Assembly (NCBI GenBank): GCA_965183875.1
Contig: CBCYMK010000019.1
Coordinates: 1 to 64,000, forward strand
DNA from: UBA6772 sp965183875
Lineage (GTDB): Bacteria; Bacteroidota; Bacteroidia; Flavobacteriales; UBA7430
Reading direction: 5' to 3'
DNA length: 64,000 nucleotides
Within the stretch, counting starts at the first letter, position 1. Each line of letters begins with the position of its first letter. The position numbers were made by a program, and so were the translations under genes. Shown piece by piece: positions 34,193 through 42,937 of this stretch. The notes beneath the pieces were generated by a model. The model was not told where the DNA came from. It was given only the letters and a program-made list of their open reading frames with translations, and made no database searches.

Positions 34193-36793
34193 TTATCGTT
34201 TTTTAATAAACGAACAAGTCTTCACTCTACTGTTAGAATTCAATTTAAAAATATAATAGCCTGGCTCTAAATGTGAAATATCCCAAATAATTGCATTTTC
34301 TATAGTGGTTCGTGTATCTATTAATCTTCCACTAGCATCTATTAACTGTATAGTGCTTGATGGTGAGTCGATTAGATCTAAATCTATTCTCACGCTGTTT
34401 TTTGCAGGGTTAGGGGAAACTTTAAGTTTGTTTGTTTCAAAGTCGACAACAGTAAATTCTTCTGCTGTAGAGACAACGATATTGTCTAAGTATAAATTAT
34501 TTTGTTTCCCATTAACAGCTGTAAATTTTAGGATCATTGAACTAGCATTGGGTATGTATTCTGAGAGGTCTACTATTTGAGAATTCCAATGAGATGCATA
34601 GCTAGGTTCAAAGTTTAAGTCTAGAGTATCTGTAGTTTCTAAGGCATTTCCACCTTTTGCAAAAACAGGATAAAATGTGGTTCCACAATCTATCGATACC
34701 TCAACTATTAAGGAATCATCGCGCGTACCTATGTCTCTATTTTGGTGTGCATAAGAGAAATATAAATGGTAATCCTTATTTTCTAATAGGTTGATATTTG
34801 GGCTTATAAGTACATCTTCTTGGCCCATATTTGAATAATTATACAACCTTATTATTCCCGAAAGAGTTGAGTATTCTATCCCTTCAGCTTCTGTTATTTC
34901 CCATGTTCTGTCATAGTCTGCATTTAATAGCTTCCAGTTGTTTGTTTCTAGAGAATTACTCTCAAAATTTTCTATAAATGGAGCGTTTGTATAACCATGC
35001 CAAGAGAACCGCTGTAAGAGCGCATTGTTAAAAATATCCTTTTCGTAAATAGTATCTAAGCTTACCTTAACCTGAAGTTCATGATTCAGGTTAACATTTT
35101 CCTCTATAGTAAAGGGAGCAATGTTTTCTGTGATGCTTTCACCAGGGATTAAGTTACCAATCCATGTGTAAGTAGTTAATTCTTCTCCATTAAAATTTAC
35201 GGTTATATCAAACTCGTGAATGGTGTTTTCCCCATTGTTTCGAATTACAAAACTTGGGTTAATAGTCGAAGAACAGAATAAATCTGATTGGGGTTCTAGA
35301 ATTTCAAGTACTTCAATATCGTAGGGAGTTTCGAATGGATTTGTAGGTGTATTGGTTAAGCTTAGGTATTCAAAAGCAGTCAAACAGTTTATTAAGCCCA
35401 TTCCATAGGTATTGTCTTCTCCTGGATTTCCCATATCTGTAGCGGTAAAATATAGAGCCGTTAGAAGTTCTGCACCACTTAAATTGGGGAATGCTTCCTT
35501 AAGTAAAAGTACAGCACCCGACACATGAGGGGCAGCCATTGAAGTACCAGACTTACTCTCGTATCCATTGGGCCCTACACAAGAACGGATATAATGTCCT
35601 GGTGCAACAACTTCAGGGTGTATTATAAGTGAGCTATCTGTGGCTGGACATTGTAGGGGGCCATGTGTAGAGAAATAACTAATATCAAATTCATTTAAAT
35701 TGGCGTTTATACTTCCTACAGAAAAAGTGTTTACGATGGTAGTATTAATTCTTTGAGGAGCGTTAACGCTGGTGTTGTTTGGTCCAGAATTTCCTCCAGA
35801 AAATACGCTGGCTATACCCGCAGCCTCTAGTGCATTCATAAGATCTACGATATAGTCATTGCAGTGTACAGTATCTGCTACATCTCTCCATCTCCACGAA
35901 TTGTTTATCACAGCAGGGATGTCGAATGTAGTTTCAGGGTTTTCATCTGAATCTAAAGCCCATTCATAGGCAGCTACAATATTCTCTAAAGGAGGTAAGG
36001 CTGCTACTGTAGTAGTTACTAAATCACAAGCTTTCCAATAGGCGCCAGGCGCTACTCCTATGGTATCTCCGGAAGGTAAACCCTCTCCAAGAATTGTTCC
36101 TAGAGTATGTGTTCCATGATCGCTGTTAATTTCGTTTGGATAGTCTCTAAAGTAGCCATACCAACTTTGATTCATTGGAAAACGATTGGCTAAAAATCGC
36201 TTGCTAATTGCTGGATGTTCTGCACAAACTCCGGTATCGTAATCGTATACCAATAAACCTTTTCCAGTATAACCCATTTCCCATAGTGCAGGTGCGTTAA
36301 TAGCTATTAATCCCGATTCCATAGCTTCAATGTTTTCAAAGTTTGCTGGCTCTGAATCTACAATTTCAAGGGCAGAGCTGATGTCTGCATTTAAGTCTAT
36401 GAATGCTATGTCCTCTCTACGGCCTAAATTTAATATAAGTTCTATAGGAGCTTCAGCATATATATTATTTATGATCCAATAGTTTCTCAAATTCGTGTAT
36501 ACCGAAGGGTGGCTTGCTTTAATAGAATTCAAAATAGCACCCTGTGTATCTTCTGCTTTTTGCCTTAGATTTAAAACTGTTTGTCTACCTCTTTCTGCAA
36601 TGGGAGTTTCCACCCTAACAAACTCTTTGTGCATCTCAAAAGCATCTATTTTGTCGAGCATTTGTATTCGAATAGAAATTTTTTCATCCATTCGATCTAT
36701 AGAATTAATTTTTTCTTGTAGTCTTTCAGTTAATACATTTTGAGCCTGTATAAGCGAACTTGAAAGTAGTAGGCATACTAGAAATCTTTTCAT
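34193..36793 (-). CDS. S8-family subtilisin-like serine protease with type A T9SS domain
   Basis: 866 residues. Signal peptide MKRFLVCLLLSSSLIQAQ and a propeptide region (to about 150). The catalytic domain carries Asp186 (YDYDTGV), His226 (DHGTHTLG), oxyanion Asn335 (GGNSGPN) and Ser418 (GTSMAAPHVSG). A CARDB-like beta domain (about 485-590), a jelly-roll domain and a type A T9SS sorting domain (VSPNPAKNSVRIDL, GYYIFKLNSNSRVKTCSFIKK) follow. All triad residues are present, so it should be an active secreted protease. It is followed on the minus strand by the hairpin and the propeller protein gene. Confidence 0.92.
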   Translation of the reverse strand: MKRFLVCLLLSSSLIQAQNVLTERLQEKINSIDRMDEKISIRIQMLDKIDAFEMHKEFVRVETPIAERGRQTVLNLRQKAEDTQGAILNSIKASHPSVYTNLRNYWIINNIYAEAPIELILNLGRREDIAFIDLNADISSALEIVDSEPANFENIEAMESGLIAINAPALWEMGYTGKGLLVYDYDTGVCAEHPAISKRFLANRFPMNQSWYGYFRDYPNEINSDHGTHTLGTILGEGLPSGDTIGVAPGAYWKACDLVTTTVAALPPLENIVAAYEWALDSDENPETTFDIPAVINNSWRWRDVADTVHCNDYIVDLMNALEAAGIASVFSGGNSGPNNTSVNAPQRINTTIVNTFSVGSINANLNEFDISYFSTHGPLQCPATDSSLIIHPEVVAPGHYIRSCVGPNGYESKSGTSMAAPHVSGAVLLLKEAFPNLSGAELLTALYFTATDMGNPGEDNTYGMGLINCLTAFEYLSLTNTPTNPFETPYDIEVLEILEPQSDLFCSSTINPSFVIRNNGENTIHEFDITVNFNGEELTTYTWIGNLIPGESITENIAPFTIEENVNLNHELQVKVSLDTIYEKDIFNNALLQRFSWHGYTNAPFIENFESNSLETNNWKLLNADYDRTWEITEAEGIEYSTLSGIIRLYNYSNMGQEDVLISPNINLLENKDYHLYFSYAHQNRDIGTRDDSLIVEVSIDCGTTFYPVFAKGGNALETTDTLDLNFEPSYASHWNSQIVDLSEYIPNASSMILKFTAVNGKQNNLYLDNIVVSTAEEFTVVDFETNKLKVSPNPAKNSVRIDLDLIDSPSSTIQLIDASGRLIDTRTTIENAIIWDISHLEPGYYIFKLNSNSRVKTCSFIKKR

Positions 36794-36820
36794 GCTATAT
36801 CGTTTTATGTAATTTTGTTA

Positions 36821-36856
36821 GAAAAAGAAAAGGCTTAACACCAGTGTCAAGCCTTT
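36821..36856 (-). terminator. Terminator after mqnE
   Basis: On the minus strand AAAGGCTT / AAGCCTTT form an 8-bp stem, followed by a T-rich tract (TTTCTTTTTC). It lies 12 bp after the mqnE stop codon. Confidence 0.8.
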
Positions 36857-36867
36857 AAGAATAAGTA

Positions 36868-38034
36868 TTAAATTGTTGCTTTTTCAGCAGTCCAATCATA
36901 TCCTTTATAGTCGTTAATAATATTATAAAGAGTCCCTCTTTCTATTGGGTGTCTCCCTATGTCTTCTATAAGTTTACACAATTCTTGGGTAGATAAATTA
37001 GGGTTTTGTTCTTCAGCTCCCGCCATAGAATAGATTTTTGTAGAATCGTCTATGGTTCCATCAATATCGTTTACCCCAAAGTTAAGTGACATTTGAGCTG
37101 TATTCCTACCTATCATTGGCCAGTAGGCTTTAATATGACTAAAGTTATCTAAGAAAATCCTTGAAACAGCGTAAGTTTTTAAATCTTCAATGGTAGAAAC
37201 TTCGGGAACATCAGACATCTGATTATTTCCGTTTCTAAACTTTAGTGGGATAAAAGTATTGAAGCCTCCAGTTTTATCTTGTAAGTCTCTTAACCTATTC
37301 ATATGATCTATACGGTGTGCATAGCTTTCATAGTGACCATAGAGCATGGTAGCATTAGAAGGCATACCAACTTTATGTGCTGTTTCGTGTATTTCTAACC
37401 ACTCGCTAGAGCTGCACTTATCGTCACAAATTTTAGCTCTTAATTGCTCATCAAAAATTTCAGCTCCACCACCTGGAAGAGAATCTTGTCCGTGTTCTTT
37501 TAGGATTGTAAGCCCCTCTTGGTAGGATACCTTTGCTTTTCTACACATATACTCAAGCTCTACTGCAGTAAATGCTTTTACGTGTAAATCTGGTCTATGA
37601 TCCTTAATTCTTTTAATGAGTTCCGCAAAATACATTAAACCCATTTTAGGGTGAACTCCTCCTACAATATGAACTTCTGTTACGGGTTTTCCATCGTATT
37701 CTTTTACCTTGTTAAAGATATCATCTGAGTTGAGTTCCCATCCTTCCTGACGGTGTTTTAACAATCGAGAATAAGAACAAAATTTACAGTCGAACACACA
37801 TATATTGGTTGGTTCTACGTGAAAATTACGGTTAAAATAGGTGTAGTCTCCATGGCGCTTAGTACGGATATAATTGGCTAAACTTCCTAGAAATCCTAAT
37901 TCTCCATGTTCAAAAAGGTAGACTCCTTCTTCCACAGAAATTCTTTCTTTACTAAGTACTTTTTGTGCAATACTTTTTAAGCCTGCATCTAAATCAGTAC
38001 TTAAATATATAGAGGTGTTTTCTTCAGTTTTCAT
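36868..38034 (-). CDS. mqnE: Aminofutalosine synthase MqnE
   Basis: 388 residues of a radical-SAM enzyme. The FeS motif is CVFDCKFCSY (CxxxCxxC) in EPTNICVFDCKFC. MqnE-specific wording includes VHIVGGVHPKMG, SLPGGGAEIFDEQLRAKICDDK (shown in part: GGGAEIFDEQLRAKICDDK), TFIPLKFRNGNNQM and KAYWPMIG. It joins SAM's adenosyl group to the chorismate-derived enol ether in the futalosine route to menaquinone. Its presence implies that route here rather than the classical MenFDHC pathway. A TATATTTG -7 box lies at 38053-38060 on the minus strand. Monocistronic, with its own terminator. Confidence 0.93.
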   Translation of the reverse strand: MKTEENTSIYLSTDLDAGLKSIAQKVLSKERISVEEGVYLFEHGELGFLGSLANYIRTKRHGDYTYFNRNFHVEPTNICVFDCKFCSYSRLLKHRQEGWELNSDDIFNKVKEYDGKPVTEVHIVGGVHPKMGLMYFAELIKRIKDHRPDLHVKAFTAVELEYMCRKAKVSYQEGLTILKEHGQDSLPGGGAEIFDEQLRAKICDDKCSSSEWLEIHETAHKVGMPSNATMLYGHYESYAHRIDHMNRLRDLQDKTGGFNTFIPLKFRNGNNQMSDVPEVSTIEDLKTYAVSRIFLDNFSHIKAYWPMIGRNTAQMSLNFGVNDIDGTIDDSTKIYSMAGAEEQNPNLSTQELCKLIEDIGRHPIERGTLYNIINDYKGYDWTAEKATI

Positions 38035-38052
38035 AAATCAAATTAAGAAGCT

Positions 38053-38060
38053 CAAATATA
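38053..38060 (-). promoter_or_regulatory. Putative -7 box of mqnE
   Basis: TATATTTG on the minus strand, 18 bp upstream of the mqnE ATG. It matches the Bacteroidota -7 consensus exactly; no -33 TTG at standard spacing. Confidence 0.45.
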
Positions 38061-38152
38061 ATTCAATTTTGATGAGTGCCCACTTCTCAATCCCTCTAAA
38101 TATTATTTTTATTGGTATGACAATTGTTACTTATAGGTTTATAGATAATTCC

Positions 38153-38160
38153 TATTTTTG
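38153..38160 (+). promoter_or_regulatory. Putative -7 box immediately before the peroxidase start codon
   Basis: TATTTTTG ends only 4 bp before the ATG at 38165. If it is used, the transcript would be leaderless or nearly so. No -33 TTG is seen at 19 bp. Confidence 0.35.
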
Positions 38161-38164
38161 ACTT

Positions 38165-39238
38165 ATGACAAAAGCTATTTATTCTATTCTCATTGTATGT
38201 ACTTCTATATTATTTCAATCTTGTTGTAAAACAGATTGCGATGACACTAAGACTGATAATGAACCTACACCTTATAGTTTAGTAATACCTAGTCCATTGC
38301 CACCTATGGATATTCCTTTAGACAACCCATTAACTGTTGAAGGTGTAGCCTTAGGCCGTATGTTGTTTCACGAACCATTATTAAGTGGGGATGGTAGTCA
38401 GTCTTGTGCATCTTGCCATTTTCAAGCTGCTGGCTTTACAGATACTGCTCGCTTTAGTACTGGTATAAACGGTTTTCAAGGAGGTCGTAATGCGATGGTG
38501 GCTTTTAATTTGGGCTGGAGTCCTACTTTGTTTTGGGACGGTAGAGCATCGAGTTTAGAGAATCAGGCTTTTGGACCTGTAGTAAACCCTATTGAAATGC
38601 ACGAAAGTTGGGAAAATGCATCTGAAAAGCTTAATGCGCATTCTGAATATCCAGAATTATTTAAAAAGGCATTTAATATAGATGAAATAGATTCTACCTA
38701 CGTTGTAAAAGCCATCGCTCAATTTGAAAGAACACTCGTTTCTGGAAACTCTAAGTGGGATCAATTTACTAGAGGTGAAGCAATGCTTACTGAAGAAGAA
38801 CTAAGAGGATGGGATTTGTTTAATATTGATGGGCCTTATGTAGGTGCCGATTGTTTTCATTGCCATACAGCACCCCATTTTACAGATTTTGCATTTCATA
38901 ATAATGGTTTAGATACCGATGGAGATATTACTGATCTCGGTTTATTTGAACATACGCAAAATGACTATGATAAGGCAAAGTTTAAAACTCCTACACTACG
39001 AAATATTGCTGTTTCTGGCCCTTATATGCACGATGGTAGGTTCGAAACTTTAGAAGAGGTAATAGAACACTATAATTCCGGTGGGCATGCATCTTCTACA
39101 GTTGATCCTTTGATGAAAAATATTGGAGACGGTTTATTACTTTCTCCTGGAGATAAACAAGCTTTGTTAGCATTTTTACGTACATTAACCGATGAAGACT
39201 TTTTAACTAATTCGGAATTTTCAAACCCTTTTAAATAA
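38165..39238 (+). CDS. Di-haem cytochrome c peroxidase (MauG/CCP family) lipoprotein
   Basis: 357 residues. The N-terminus is a lipoprotein signal (ILIVCTSILFQSC). Two haem c sites are visible, CASCH near residue 80 and CFHCH near residue 234. LFHEPLLSGDGSQSCASCHFQAAGFTD and TPTLRNIAVSGPYMHDGRFETLEEV (seen in parts) are standard CCP segments. These periplasmic enzymes reduce H2O2 with electrons from small c-type cytochromes. Maturation needs the Ccm system encoded at 12508-16860. The LPP20 lipoprotein follows 12 bp downstream, probably in the same transcript. Confidence 0.9.
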   Translation: MTKAIYSILIVCTSILFQSCCKTDCDDTKTDNEPTPYSLVIPSPLPPMDIPLDNPLTVEGVALGRMLFHEPLLSGDGSQSCASCHFQAAGFTDTARFSTGINGFQGGRNAMVAFNLGWSPTLFWDGRASSLENQAFGPVVNPIEMHESWENASEKLNAHSEYPELFKKAFNIDEIDSTYVVKAIAQFERTLVSGNSKWDQFTRGEAMLTEEELRGWDLFNIDGPYVGADCFHCHTAPHFTDFAFHNNGLDTDGDITDLGLFEHTQNDYDKAKFKTPTLRNIAVSGPYMHDGRFETLEEVIEHYNSGGHASSTVDPLMKNIGDGLLLSPGDKQALLAFLRTLTDEDFLTNSEFSNPFK

Positions 39239-39250
39239 AACTATACACAC

Positions 39251-39811
39251 ATGAAAAAGTACATTTTAGCACTCAGTTTTTTGCCTTTATTAGTTGCCTG
39301 TAGTGGTTCTAAGAAAGCTGCAAATCAACCTATTCCAGAGTCAGAGGTCGAAATAAACATCCCTTGTTCAGGTCCAGATTTCTTTACTAATAATAAATAT
39401 TTTAGAGCCAATAGTATTGGTGAAAGTTTAGATCAGGTAGTCTCTAAAAAGAAAGCATTAAGTAATGCTAGAGCAGATTTAGCTGCTTCTGTTAAAGTAT
39501 TAATCGAATCTGTGGTCGACAACTATGTAAAATCTTCAGAGATGAATAATGTGGAGCAGGTAGAAGAACGCTTCGAAGGACTCAACAGAGAAATCATTAA
39601 AGAACAATTAGTTGGTATTAAAACAATTTGTGAAAAGCTAACAAAAACTTCAACGGGGAAATTTAAAACCTATATAGCTATAGAATTGTCGGCACAGAAA
39701 TTGGTTGATAAGTTCCATGAAAGAATGATGAAAGACGATTTGATTAAAATAGATTACGATTACGAGAAGTTCAAGAAAACATTTGAAGAAGAAATGAATA
39801 CTATGAACTAA
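39251..39811 (+). CDS. LPP20-like lipoprotein
   Basis: 186 residues. Signal MKKYILALSFLPLLVACSGS has lipobox LVAC. The mature part has alternating helices and strands: ALSNARADLAASVKVLIESVVDNY followed by KTYIAIELSAQKLVDKF. This is the pattern of the LPP20 lipoprotein family (A-x-x-x-A-x-x-x-L-A...V-x-x-x-V). These are periplasm-facing lipid-anchored proteins of unknown biochemical function. It follows the peroxidase by 12 bp and is closed by a good terminator. Confidence 0.75.
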   Translation: MKKYILALSFLPLLVACSGSKKAANQPIPESEVEINIPCSGPDFFTNNKYFRANSIGESLDQVVSKKKALSNARADLAASVKVLIESVVDNYVKSSEMNNVEQVEERFEGLNREIIKEQLVGIKTICEKLTKTSTGKFKTYIAIELSAQKLVDKFHERMMKDDLIKIDYDYEKFKKTFEEEMNTMN

Positions 39812-39837
39812 GACTGTTGCCCCTTGATACTAATGCT

Positions 39838-39876
39838 AAACAGCCCAATTCTATTTTGAATTTGGGCTGTTTTTTT
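39838..39876 (+). terminator. Terminator after the LPP20 gene
   Basis: AACAGCCCAA(A)TT pairs with AATTTGGGCTGTT with a one-base offset around CTATTTTG, followed by seven or more T. Confidence 0.85.
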
Positions 39877-40394
39877 GCTTTGTTCTTTTCAATCTAGATG
39901 CTTATCCTCAAAATTACTGGTTATTGTGAAGTCGTAGTTTAGTAAATTGTTACACAGAGAAAAAAGGAAATACATAGAGGCGGTAAAATGTTGTTTCCGA
40001 CATTTCTTCTTTTAGTGGAGAAAAGTGAAAAATGAGCGTTGACAAAATGCTGATTGAGATCCCCACCGTAGGAGGGAATTGAGTTTATTCTGTTAGCCAT
40101 TTTGAATTTTAGGAACGTAAAAAAGAAGACAAGTCTTGTCCCGATAACTATCGGGATTTTTGGTTCTATTTTACTCACTTGAGTTTATATTTTGTGTTTG
40201 TGAAGCAATACTTGCTTTGCGTCAAGGCCTGCCTACCGTCAGACAGGCAAAAATGAACAAGTAGACAAAGAGATCTAATTTAGTATCCATAATATTTGAT
40301 AGAATACCCTTTTGATACCTGCTCAAAGAAACGTATAATCATATTAATTTATATTTACCCAATACGTTATATTTGATCCGTATTTAGAGAACAT
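39877..40394. repeat. Noncoding region built of dispersed repeats
   Basis: A CACAGAG-type repeat occurs at about 39948-39980, and the dyad CCGATAACTATCGG at 40141-40154 (compare 30726-30739). A hairpin-forming TGCCTACCGTCAGACAGGCA lies at 40230-40249, and the segment 40252-40309 is shared with 1800-1855. A TATATTTG at 40368-40375 is a credible -7 box for the flavoprotein gene at 40395. No gene is supported; the 79-codon minus frame at 39939-40178 lies within repeats. Confidence 0.7.
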
Positions 40395-41603
40395 ATGAAA
40401 GTAGCAATTATTGGAGGAGGTGCAGCAGGATTTTTTGCAGCCTTTTCGGTCAAAGAACATCATCCATCAGCTCAAGTAATAATTTTTGAGAAGTCAGATA
40501 AACTACTGTCTAAGGTGAAAATTTCTGGTGGGGGAAGGTGTAATGTTACCAATGCTTGTTTTAAACCTTCTTTACTTTCAAAGTTCTATCCTCGTGGAGA
40601 AAAGCAATTAAAAAAGGCTTTCACTGTCTTTCAACCTAAAGATACCGTAGAATGGTTTCTTAATCGTGGGGTTGTCTTAAAAGCTGAGGCCGATAATAGA
40701 ATGTTTCCAGCCACTAATAGTTCTCAAACGATAATTGATTGTTTCTTAAAAGAAGCTAAATTAAAGAATATAAAGATTGTTAAAAATAGTGCTGTTCAAG
40801 CTTTTATTGGAAATGATGAAGGAATAAGTCTGAGTTTTAAAGACAGTATCCAGCAATTTAATAAGGTTATATTAGCTACTGGTGGAAGCCCAAAAATGCG
40901 CGGTTTTGAGTGGCTAAAAGATTCTGGACACAGTATAGTTGAGCCCTTACCATCTTTGTTTACGTTTAATATGCCCAAAGAGCCTATTACAGATTTAATG
41001 GGCTTGGTGGTAGAAAATTCTACTGTTCGTATTCAGGGAACAAAATTACAGTATACGGGGCCTGTATTAGTAACTCATTGGGGAATGAGTGGTCCTGCAA
41101 TTTTGAAACTTTCTGCTTGGGGAGCACGTTTATTGTTCACCAAAAATTACCAGTTTAATATACAGGTTAATTGGCTCTCTATTAAAAATGAAGATGAGGT
41201 AAATGCTATTCTTAATGAGAAAGAGTCTACAATACGCAAGAAAAAAATTGCCAATGCCAATCCATTTTCCTTGCCTAATCGTATGTGGATGTATCTTTTA
41301 GAGAAGGTTCAAATTAATCCTGACTTACCCTGGTTTGAGCTTTCGAAGAAAAATAAAAATAAACTAATTAATGTTTTGCTTAACGATGTATATGAAGTGA
41401 GTGGTAAAACAACTTTTAAAGAGGAGTTTGTTACTAGTGGTGGTGTGAGTTTAGAAGATGTAAACTTTAATTCTATGGAAAGTAAGTCGTGTAAAAATTT
41501 ATATTTTGCGGGTGAAGTGTTAAATATAGATGGGATTACGGGTGGTTTTAATTTTCAAGCAGCTTGGACTACTGGTTATATTGCAGGGAAGTTGAATGAT
41601 TGA
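40395..41603 (+). CDS. HI0933/YhiN-type FAD-dependent oxidoreductase
   Basis: 402 residues. Dinucleotide-binding motif VAIIGGGAAGFFAA at the N-terminus. KVKISGGGRCNVTNA is the family's signature near residue 42, and LATGGSPKMRGFEWLKDSGHS lies in the middle. TSGGVSLEDVNFNSMESK and LNIDGITGGFNFQAAWTTGYIAG are at the C-terminus. These are hallmarks of the 'aminoacetone oxidase / BaiN-like' flavoprotein family, whose physiological role is generally uncertain. Start at ATG 40395 with a TATATTTG -7 box 20 bp upstream. Monocistronic. Confidence 0.88.
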   Translation: MKVAIIGGGAAGFFAAFSVKEHHPSAQVIIFEKSDKLLSKVKISGGGRCNVTNACFKPSLLSKFYPRGEKQLKKAFTVFQPKDTVEWFLNRGVVLKAEADNRMFPATNSSQTIIDCFLKEAKLKNIKIVKNSAVQAFIGNDEGISLSFKDSIQQFNKVILATGGSPKMRGFEWLKDSGHSIVEPLPSLFTFNMPKEPITDLMGLVVENSTVRIQGTKLQYTGPVLVTHWGMSGPAILKLSAWGARLLFTKNYQFNIQVNWLSIKNEDEVNAILNEKESTIRKKKIANANPFSLPNRMWMYLLEKVQINPDLPWFELSKKNKNKLINVLLNDVYEVSGKTTFKEEFVTSGGVSLEDVNFNSMESKSCKNLYFAGEVLNIDGITGGFNFQAAWTTGYIAGKLND

Positions 41604-41647
41604 TGATTAGTGAATAATGATCAATTGAATTGTTAATATTATTTGAT

Positions 41648-42535
41648 TTATTGTTCTTGTAGACCTCGTTGAATCCTTTTAGCTTGTCGTCCATCTTGGG
41701 ACTTAGAATTAAATATAGCAATGTCTTCTACTAAACGCCATTTACCATTTTTAAAGGTTAAACCGTCGTAGCTTAAGCTAGGGACATAGAATTCAAACAT
41801 ACCACGAATTCCTCCTTCTAGTGGTTCTAAATGATCAAAGACTATATAGTCTTCATCTTCATTATAAGTCATGCTTGTACTTACTTTTTTAGAATATTCT
41901 AAAACCATTCTTGTCCGGGTACCGTCTTGCATCTTGAAAATTGGAGCTCCAAAAACAGGTTCTTCATTTTCATCAAATGTTAAAATGTCAACAATTCTTT
42001 TTGTGGTAGAACCGTTATTTCCATCCCATCCAATGAAGGTGTAGTAGTTTTTTTTGTCGAATTTGGTATGAATTATATCGGAGTATAATGCGCCAAACCA
42101 GTCGCCATTATTAAAAATCTTCGTTTGCTCTTCTTCAACAAATGGAGAAATATCATTTAACTTAAAGAAGTACTGTTCCTTCTTTCTTTTGGTGTAAAAT
42201 TGTAGGTATGCGAAATATTCAAATTTGTTGTTTTCTTTCGGTACTACCCAGTTAAAAAGTTTGAACTTTTTATCAGGGGAGGTAATGATGCTAAGTTTAT
42301 CTACATTCTCAAAAGGGTAGTGGAAGCTTCCTCTCATTAGAAGTACTTCTTCTATATCTTCAATAAGTAGTTTATTGGCTTCGTCTTTAAGAGAATCGTT
42401 ACCAGCAGTTAAAATCTTGTTTGCTAATGTTTGTAGTCTAGATTCAAAGAATATAAAGTCACTGTTGTCTTGTGCAAATAAATTACAAGACATTATAAGT
42501 AGAACTATAAAACTATATGTTCTATTAGTCTTCAC
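41648..42535 (-). CDS. Secreted hypothetical protein
   Basis: 295 residues from a GTG at 42535. This start gives a clean signal peptide (KTNRTYSFIVLLIMSCNLFAQ region) and an 11-bp overlap with the ferredoxin stop. The ATG at 42571 would add 12 residues and lengthen the overlap. The mature protein is mixed alpha/beta without known motifs. The end (GGIRGMFEFYVPSLSYDGLTFKNGKWRLVEDI, seen in parts) resembles a group of Bacteroidota periplasmic proteins of unknown function. Proximity to ferredoxin suggests cotranscription only. Confidence 0.65.
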   Translation of the reverse strand: MKTNRTYSFIVLLIMSCNLFAQDNSDFIFFESRLQTLANKILTAGNDSLKDEANKLLIEDIEEVLLMRGSFHYPFENVDKLSIITSPDKKFKLFNWVVPKENNKFEYFAYLQFYTKRKKEQYFFKLNDISPFVEEEQTKIFNNGDWFGALYSDIIHTKFDKKNYYTFIGWDGNNGSTTKRIVDILTFDENEEPVFGAPIFKMQDGTRTRMVLEYSKKVSTSMTYNEDEDYIVFDHLEPLEGGIRGMFEFYVPSLSYDGLTFKNGKWRLVEDIAIFNSKSQDGRQAKRIQRGLQEQ

Positions 42536-42878
42536 AGTGTAAGAAAGCTTTTTTAGAAAGTAATTCTTCATCAGTTTCTACATGATCCTCATCTGGGACA
42601 CAACATTCTACAGGGCAAACAGCTGCACATTGAGGTTCTTCGTGGAAACCTTTACATTCGGTACATTTATCAGTAGCTATATAGTAGAAGTCGTAAGAAA
42701 TAGGCTCTAACTCTTCATTGGCTTCGGCAGAAATTCCACTTTTAGAATGTATTTTCCCATTCAATTCAGTTCCTTCAGCGAAAGACCATTCTAGTCCGCC
42801 TTCGTAAATGGCTGTATTTGGGCATTCTGCCTCGCAGGCACCACAATTTATACATTCATCGGTGATCTTGATCGCCAT
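42525..42878 (-). CDS. 4Fe-4S dicluster ferredoxin
   Basis: 117 residues from ATG 42878 (MAIKITDECINCGACEAECP); upstream codons in the frame lie in the promoter. Two cluster motifs occur. The first is CINCGACEAECP (CxxCxxCxxxCP). The second is CTECKGFHEEPQCAAVCPVECC, with an insertion between its second and third cysteines, as in the YfhL/dicluster ferredoxins of Bacteroidota. The acidic C-terminus ends LHCED. It is a small electron carrier, and its redox partner is not known. It is divergent from the acyl-CoA reductase gene, with face-to-face promoters between. Confidence 0.88.
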   Translation of the reverse strand: MAIKITDECINCGACEAECPNTAIYEGGLEWSFAEGTELNGKIHSKSGISAEANEELEPISYDFYYIATDKCTECKGFHEEPQCAAVCPVECCVPDEDHVETDEELLSKKAFLHCED

Positions 42879-42902
42879 GCTTTTATTTGCTTTAAAGATT
42901 TG

Positions 42903-42923
42903 TATTTTTGCAGTACAAATATA
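42903..42923. promoter_or_regulatory. Face-to-face -7 boxes between ferredoxin and acyl-CoA reductase
   Basis: TATTTTTG at 42903-42910 (+ strand, toward 42938) and TATATTTG at 42916-42923 (- strand, toward 42878) both fit TAnnTTTG. They are five bases apart and point at each other, so the start point of each lies in or near the other box. Confidence 0.5.
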
Positions 42924-42937
42924 GAAAAACATTGTTG

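Noticed and set aside
39939..40178. 79-codon minus frame
   Set aside because: It consists of dispersed repeat sequence and lacks any recognisable feature.
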